This document shows positions 6,965-10,238 of a DNA stretch of 10,238 bases, piece by piece. This DNA is from Methanomicrobia archaeon (lineage in GTDB: Archaea; Methanobacteriota_B; Thermococci; Methanofastidiosales; NM3): the NCBI GenBank assembly GCA_011372835.1, contig DSAJ01000186.1:1-10238 (forward strand). Reading direction: 5' to 3'. Position 1 is the first letter of the stretch; each line of letters starts with the position of its first letter. The position numbers and the translations under genes were made by a program. The notes beneath the pieces are model-generated. The model ran no database searches. It was not told where the DNA came from and saw only the letters and a list, made by a program, of their open reading frames with translations.

Positions 6965-7480
6965 ATGCGTGGACTCTATATCGGAAGATTCCAGCCATTT
7001 CATCTGGGACACCTTGAAGTGGTCAGAACGATCATGGAAAAGGTCGATGAGCTCATCATCGTCATTGGCAGTGCCCAATACTCGCATACTCACCGCAATC
7101 CATTCACTGCAGGGGAACGATACGAGATGATACGCTCCACACTCATCGAAGAGGGCATATCCTGCTCACGGTTCATGATCGTGACAGTGGAGGACATCAA
7201 TAAACACCCCCTGTGGGTGGCGCATGTCAGAAGCATGGTGCCGACATTTGATATCGTCTTCACCAACGAGCCTCTTAACGCTCGCCTCTTCGAAGAGGCC
7301 GGCTGCAAGGTAGAGGGAGTGCCACTCTTCTCACGGGCAATGTACTCTTCAACACGCGTTCGAGAGGAGTGCATCACGTCACAGGAGTGGTCTTCGCTTG
7401 TCCCAAGCGCCGTGGCAGAGGTCATCAAGCGCATCGATGGCGTGACCCGTCTTTGTCAGATTCATAGTAGTGATTCGTAA
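6965..7480 (+). CDS. nadM: Nicotinamide-nucleotide adenylyltransferase (archaeal NMNAT)
   Basis: Joins NMN (or nicotinate mononucleotide) to AMP from ATP, making NAD or its deamido form; cytosolic. It has 171 aa, typical of the short archaeal enzyme. GRFQPFHLGH (7-16) contains the H13-x-G-H16 nucleotidyltransferase motif. GSAQYSHT (35-42) and NPFTAGER (45-52) are NMNAT hallmarks, and SSTRVR (128-133) is the second ATP-binding motif of ISxTxxR type. ATG 6965 (MRGLYIGRF) matches known archaeal N-termini and the TATA-predicted start; ATG 6959 would add two residues. There is no ribosome binding site upstream, consistent with a leaderless transcript. It is followed after 65 nt by the small Pcc1-like gene, which has its own promoter. 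Confidence 0.95.
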   Translation: MRGLYIGRFQPFHLGHLEVVRTIMEKVDELIIVIGSAQYSHTHRNPFTAGERYEMIRSTLIEEGISCSRFMIVTVEDINKHPLWVAHVRSMVPTFDIVFTNEPLNARLFEEAGCKVEGVPLFSRAMYSSTRVREECITSQEWSSLVPSAVAEVIKRIDGVTRLCQIHSSDS

Positions 7481-7493
7481 AAGCTGTGCTAAG

Positions 7494-7508
7494 CGAAACC
7501 TTTTTATT
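7494..7508 (+). promoter_or_regulatory. Promoter of the small Pcc1-like gene, with T-run that may end nadM
   Basis: CGAAACC (7494-7500) is a good BRE and is followed by TTTTTATT (7501-7508) as TATA element. Predicted start is about 7529, giving a leader of roughly 17 nt. The T-run at 7501-7505 could also serve as an archaeal T-tract terminator for nadM. The region to 7528 is entirely A/T-rich (ATTATAATAATAGTATATAT), so other TATA placements are possible. Confidence 0.55.
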
Positions 7509-7533
7509 ATTATAATAATAGTATATATCAAGT

Positions 7534-7541
7534 GGAGTGAT
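7534..7541 (+). promoter_or_regulatory. Ribosome binding site deciding the small-gene start
   Basis: GGAGTGAT is one base short of GGAGGTGAT and ends 4 nt before ATG 7546. The upstream in-frame GTG at 7537 lies inside this site and is therefore unlikely to be the start. Confidence 0.7.
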
Positions 7542-7545
7542 ATTG

Positions 7546-7812
7546 ATGAACAACATTATCAAGAAAGGCTTAGACCGTGCCGATGCAACGTATGAGGTCT
7601 CAGTGGTCATCGACAATGCAGAAAAGGATGTGCTCGATGTGTTCTCACCTGCAAACGTGTCGGTGAAGACCACCCATACGCCGCATGGCATCTATGTCCA
7701 CATTAGAGGCGATGCGACAGAGGTCATGGAAGCAGAAGTCGGTCTCTACGAGCTCTTGGTGTCTACCTACGACCTTGACTCGGGTTGCGGCCTGGTACAT
7801 TCGAAGGCGTAA
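7546..7812 (+). CDS. Small 88-residue protein, possibly Pcc1-like (KEOPS subunit)
   Basis: I do not recognise this protein with certainty. It is soluble, mildly acidic and has no signal peptide or membrane segment. The predicted order of elements is beta (ATYEVSVVID, 14-23), alpha (NAEKDVLDVF, 24-33), beta (ANVSVKTTH, 36-44), beta (GIYVHIRG, 48-55), alpha (ATEVMEAEVGLYELLVSTYDL, from 57). That beta-alpha-beta-beta-alpha order, with the long last helix after a short loop, is the Pcc1/CTAG fold. Pcc1 dimerises in the KEOPS complex that makes t6A37 on ANN-reading tRNAs. Usual length is about 75-90 aa, which fits. The usual helix signature resembling LRAALNSYLR is not clearly present, so it may be a diverged Pcc1 or an unrelated small alpha/beta protein. 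It has its own promoter, a good ribosome site and a T-rich 3' end, so it is very likely a real gene. Confidence 0.75.
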   Translation: MNNIIKKGLDRADATYEVSVVIDNAEKDVLDVFSPANVSVKTTHTPHGIYVHIRGDATEVMEAEVGLYELLVSTYDLDSGCGLVHSKA

Positions 7813-7814
7813 TC

Positions 7815-7828
7815 CTTTTTCTTTCCTT
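7815..7828 (+). terminator. T-rich archaeal terminator
   Basis: CTTTTTCTTTCCTT begins three bases after the TAA of the small gene. Pyrimidine/T tracts directly after a stop are typical archaeal intrinsic terminators. No hairpin is evident. Confidence 0.5.
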
Positions 7829-7837
7829 ACCCTACTA

Positions 7838-7845
7838 TTTTTATA
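7838..7845 (+). promoter_or_regulatory. TATA box of the EamA transporter gene
   Basis: TTTTTATA lies about 25 nt before ATG 7867, so the transcript is predicted to begin at the start codon (leaderless). The ATG at 7848, three bases after the box, is out of frame. The GTG at 7855 is in frame but would be upstream of the predicted RNA start. Confidence 0.6.
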
Positions 7846-7866
7846 GGATGCCGAGTGCATACGCTC

Positions 7867-8730
7867 ATGGAACATCGAAGGAAGGGGCTAGTGCTCGTCA
7901 CTTTGTTCTCGTTTTCATGGTCGCTCCAGATCACGATGTCAAAGGTCGTGCTCAACGCGGGCATGTCTGCCTTTTCGCTCCTCTTTCAGGTCATGGTGGT
8001 TTCATCGATTTGCGTCTCGGGTTACATTCTTTTGTTCAAACGCAGCGCACTTAGTGGCATCGAACGCAACGACCTCCTCCGCCTTGTGCTCGTCGCCGGC
8101 GTGGGGACCGCACTGGCAAACAGCTTTGGATATTACGGCCTTGAGAACTCTACCTCTATCAATTTTGGCTTCTTGGTGAAGACCGCGGTCGTCTTCACGC
8201 TCGTGTTTGCGCATTTCATGCTTGATGAGCCGATACATGTTAGAAAGCTCATGCTCATGTCCAGCCTGCTCTTTGGCGTCTATCTCGTCACGACCAATGG
8301 CAGGACGCTCGTGCCCACACCGTACGACGCGTTCATCATACTGAGCGCTTCACTCTATGCACTTGCCAATGCGATAGCAAAGCCCGTGCTCAGGAAGGTA
8401 CACTCCGAGGTTGTCGCATTGTTCAGGCTTGGCATGGGCTCGGTCTTCCTGGCAGCCATATTCCCTTTCCTCGAGCCGTCCTTTTACATTCCAGAGCACG
8501 TACCTCTCGTTATCATCACGGGATTGTTGCTGGCATTGATGCAGCTCTTGCTCTACAAGACGCTCCAGAACACGACGGCATGCTATCTCAGCATGATGTC
8601 GATGCTCACGCCACTTCTCGTGATGGCCCTTGGTCTCATCGTCCTTGGCGAGCAACTGCACACGGTGCAGGCCATCGGAGGCCTGATCGTCGTCTGTTCA
8701 GGCATATTCATCCACAAAATCGAGATATGA
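7867..8730 (+). CDS. DMT-superfamily transporter with two EamA domains
   Basis: Integral membrane protein of the drug/metabolite transporter superfamily, 287 aa, the normal length for ten membrane helices in two EamA repeats. Hydrophobic helices run the whole length from about residue 7 to 281. Repeat one holds SFSWSLQITMSK near the N-terminus and FGYYGLENSTSINFGFLVKT, then MLDEPIHVRKLMLMSSLLFGVYLV; repeat two ends MALGLIVLGEQLHTVQAIGGLIVV, the usual EamA ending with a Glu in the loop before the last helix. The substrate cannot be inferred; relatives export amino acids, metabolites or drugs. ATG 7867 is chosen because the TATA box predicts a leaderless RNA starting there. It is convergent with the aminotransferase (23-nt gap) and not evidently in an operon. 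Confidence 0.9.
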   Translation: MEHRRKGLVLVTLFSFSWSLQITMSKVVLNAGMSAFSLLFQVMVVSSICVSGYILLFKRSALSGIERNDLLRLVLVAGVGTALANSFGYYGLENSTSINFGFLVKTAVVFTLVFAHFMLDEPIHVRKLMLMSSLLFGVYLVTTNGRTLVPTPYDAFIILSASLYALANAIAKPVLRKVHSEVVALFRLGMGSVFLAAIFPFLEPSFYIPEHVPLVIITGLLLALMQLLLYKTLQNTTACYLSMMSMLTPLLVMALGLIVLGEQLHTVQAIGGLIVVCSGIFIHKIEI

Positions 8731-8753
8731 GCTGTCCATTTCTGGCACCGCGG

Positions 8754-9941
8754 CTACCTTTTCGAATCCATATATCGCTCGACCTTTGAGAGTGCCTTAT
8801 CGATGATCTCGACTGGCGGAAGGAAGACGCCCCTGAAGTGCATCTTGCCCTGTACGGGCGAGAATCCCGAACCATGGACAAAGAGCACATGGCAGTCGTG
8901 GAGCACGTCAAGCACGAACTGTTTGTCGTCGTTCCATGCGGGATGCGTGATCTTGGGGAATATATAAAAAGCTCCCGAGGGTCTCTGGCATTCGATGCCC
9001 TCGATCTCGTTCAACCGTTTGTGCATGAAGTCCCGTCGCTTTCGAAGCGTTGCTACCATATCACTAATGTGGTCTTGGGGACCTTGCAACGCTGCGATGC
9101 ATGCTTGTTGGCAGGGCGCGTTGGGGCACAATCTCAGCCGGGCATATTTCTTTACAGCTTCCTCGATCTCTGGCATCGTTCCTTCTGGATCGTGGAAGGC
9201 CATGTAGCCCACCCTCCATCCAGGAACGAGATAGACCTTGGAGAATCCATTGAGAAGCACCACGGGGACATCGCTGTTGTAGTGCATTGGTGAGACGTGC
9301 TCACCCTCGTAGATGATCCTGTCGTATATCTCATCAGATATGAGGAAGATGTCATGCTCGCCGCAAAGGTCGACGACCTCTTTGACCCGTTTCTTGGGCA
9401 GCAAGGCGCCGGTGGGGTTGTTGGGATTGATGATGGTGATCGCCTTCGTACGATCGGTGATCTTTGAGCGCATGTCATCGATGTCAAAGGCCCATTCCTC
9501 GTCTTCGACCGTATCGTATGTAATGGGCGTGGCGTCAAAATAGCGTGTAAGCGCCGTGTAGGGCGGATAGGCCGGGCCTGGCACGAGAAGGTCGTCGCCG
9601 GGATCGAGCGACGCGCCGATGAGCATGTGAATGGCTTCTGAGACCCCGTTTGTAACGAGTATGTCATCGATGGTGGCCTCAAGCCCCTTGGTCGACTCAT
9701 ACGATAGTATCTCCTTTCGAAGCTCAACGTTCCCTTCCGAGGGTGTGTAGCCCATGTCGGTGACCTCGTTTGCCCCGCACAGTGCATCGAGCATGTGTTG
9801 TGGGGTGGAAAAATCGTATTTGTTGGGGTCGCCAATGTTGAAGTTGGTGATGTCTGCGCCCGATGCAACTAGTTTCGTTGCCGGCACGACGACATCGCGT
9901 ATGGCATATTCTACCGTGTCTGAACGTATCGAGGGATGCAT
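8754..9941 (-). CDS. PLP-dependent aminotransferase, class I/II (aspartate/alanine aminotransferase-like)
   Basis: Fold-type I, PLP-dependent transaminase of the COG0436 type, cytosolic, 395 aa. Hallmarks: GYTPSEGNVELR (64-75) after the N-terminal arm, NPNNPTG (172-178) with the cofactor-contacting Asn, SDEIYDRI (202-209) with D203 toward the pyridine nitrogen and Y206, the PLP Schiff-base lysine K235 in NGFSKVYLVPGWRVG, and R370 in MHFR for the substrate carboxylate. Donor and acceptor amino acids cannot be decided by eye; alanine, aspartate or aromatic use is possible. Three in-frame ATGs (9947, 9944, 9941) follow a strong ribosome site. The third keeps the 3-nt register of the other genes and is chosen. 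The first overlaps the ribL stop. A longer in-frame reading to 10073 exists but lies inside ribL and is not family-like. Probably co-transcribed with ribL. Confidence 0.93.
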   Translation of the reverse strand: MHPSIRSDTVEYAIRDVVVPATKLVASGADITNFNIGDPNKYDFSTPQHMLDALCGANEVTDMGYTPSEGNVELRKEILSYESTKGLEATIDDILVTNGVSEAIHMLIGASLDPGDDLLVPGPAYPPYTALTRYFDATPITYDTVEDEEWAFDIDDMRSKITDRTKAITIINPNNPTGALLPKKRVKEVVDLCGEHDIFLISDEIYDRIIYEGEHVSPMHYNSDVPVVLLNGFSKVYLVPGWRVGYMAFHDPEGTMPEIEEAVKKYARLRLCPNAPCQQACIAALQGPQDHISDMVATLRKRRDFMHKRLNEIEGIECQRPSGAFYIFPKITHPAWNDDKQFVLDVLHDCHVLFVHGSGFSPVQGKMHFRGVFLPPVEIIDKALSKVERYMDSKR

Positions 9942-9943
9942 CA

Positions 9944-10238
9944 TCATACCTCCTCTATCCTGTGCAGGCGCTGCAGCACGTCCTTTGTCCACGATGATGC
10001 ATAGTTGAGCCGTCGTTCGAGCCGTTTGATGGCAATATCCATCCCCGAGGTGGCTATACGTTCTCTTAGCCATGCATCGTCCTGGTCTGGTCCAAGGAAT
10101 ATGATGTCGGGCTTGATATCCTCTACCGACTTGAACATGTCCTCGGTATCGCCCAGCACCGCCTTCTCGACCATCCGCAGACTGCCGACGATGAGCTTTC
10201 GCTCCTCTTCGTCGAACACGGTTCGTTTCCCCTTGATC
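9944..10238 (-). CDS. ribL: FAD synthase RibL, C-terminal part (5' end beyond window)
   Basis: Archaeal CTP/ATP-transferring nucleotidyltransferase that adenylates FMN to FAD. Only about 98 C-terminal residues are present, starting KGKRTVFDEEERKLIVGSLR. Recognisable RibL features are the EEERKLIV segment, the conserved VEKAVLGDTEDMFKSVEDIKPDIIFLGPDQ-type stretch (around 10065-10174), and the closing RLERRLNYASSWTKDVL region, corresponding to the basic tail with the second nucleotide-binding Ser/Thr. The N-terminal HxGH motif must lie beyond the edge. It is the upstream partner of the aminotransferase: its stop codon TGA lies within that gene's ATGATG run. The related nucleotidyltransferases (glycerol-3-phosphate or ethanolamine-phosphate cytidylyltransferases) share the fold, but the GPDQ segment and tail fit RibL best. 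Confidence 0.88.
   Translation of the reverse strand, partial: IKGKRTVFDEEERKLIVGSLRMVEKAVLGDTEDMFKSVEDIKPDIIFLGPDQDDAWLRERIATSGMDIAIKRLERRLNYASSWTKDVLQRLHRIEEV
9948..9955 (-). promoter_or_regulatory. Strong ribosome binding site before a triple ATG
   Basis: The minus strand reads GAGGAGGT, directly followed by ATGATGATG. The site lies inside the last codons of ribL. Aligned to GGAGGTGAT it ends 3 nt before the third ATG (9941), which decides the aminotransferase start. Confidence 0.75.

Noticed and set aside
9152..9868. Minus-strand open frame of about 238 codons inside the aminotransferase
   Set aside because: Same strand, alternative frame, Arg/Ser/Thr/Pro-rich product; the aminotransferase frame carries all PLP motifs.
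9941..9947. ATGATGA on the minus strand resembling a box C of a C/D guide RNA
   Set aside because: No CTGA box D within the next 60 or so nucleotides and the sequence is explained by the start-codon run.
9942..10073. Longer N-terminus for the aminotransferase starting near 10073
   Set aside because: The extension lies wholly inside ribL, is not family-like, and a strong ribosome site points to ATG 9941.
1..10238. CRISPR repeats, insertion sequences, integrase/phage genes, tRNA or rRNA genes, toxin-antitoxin or defence modules
   Set aside because: Reading both strands showed no repeat-spacer pattern, terminal inverted repeats, transposase motifs, tRNA cloverleaf or defence domain; the window is conserved core genes.

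Overview
The window looks like about 10 kb of housekeeping chromosome from a euryarchaeon, possibly a methanogen or a relative. The genes are archaeal in type: a methionyl-tRNA synthetase with four CxxC zinc knuckles, TrmY (tRNA N1-methylpseudouridine-54 methyltransferase), archaeal NMN adenylyltransferase, RibL-type FAD synthase, a COG3390-like RPA-associated OB-fold protein and a COG1099-like TIM-barrel hydrolase. Signals agree: core promoters are BRE/TATA-like, and ribosome binding sites resemble GGAGGTGAT. SerRS is the ordinary bacterial-type form rather than the rare methanogen form. I cannot name the genus.

Layout. Minus strand 1-1240 holds metG, which runs off the left edge. It is divergent from a plus-strand run: mtaD/dadD (1330-2586), overlapping surE (2583-3311), then a new promoter and serS (3390-4658), a COG1099-like hydrolase starting on the base after the serS stop (4659-5534), and an OB-fold plus winged-helix RPA-associated protein (5563-6291). 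The 3' end of that gene overlaps the 3' end of minus-strand trmY (6276-6872). trmY is divergent from nadM (6965-7480), which is followed by an 88-residue Pcc1-like small protein (7546-7812) and a DMT/EamA transporter (7867-8730). The transporter converges on a minus-strand pair, ribL (partial, 9944-10238) followed by a class I aminotransferase (8754-9941).

How the genes fit together. Much of the window concerns translation and tRNA (MetRS, SerRS, TrmY, possibly Pcc1/KEOPS) and cofactor or nucleoside metabolism (MtaD, SurE, NadM, RibL). metG and mtaD appear to share one two-way promoter, which joins two users of methionine/SAM metabolism. Genes preceded by a ribosome binding site share a common spacing, while three genes (trmY, nadM, the transporter) appear leaderless. 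This is used to choose start codons.

No mobile element, CRISPR array, tRNA/rRNA gene or phage signature was seen, and no clear new multi-gene system. The best leads are the bidirectional promoter, the Pcc1-like small protein, the serS-hydrolase coupling and an RPA-associated gene lacking its usual RPA partner. No intergenic stretch exceeds 300 bases; the largest gaps (1241-1329, 3312-3389, 6873-6964, 7481-7545, 7813-7866) are promoters and terminators.
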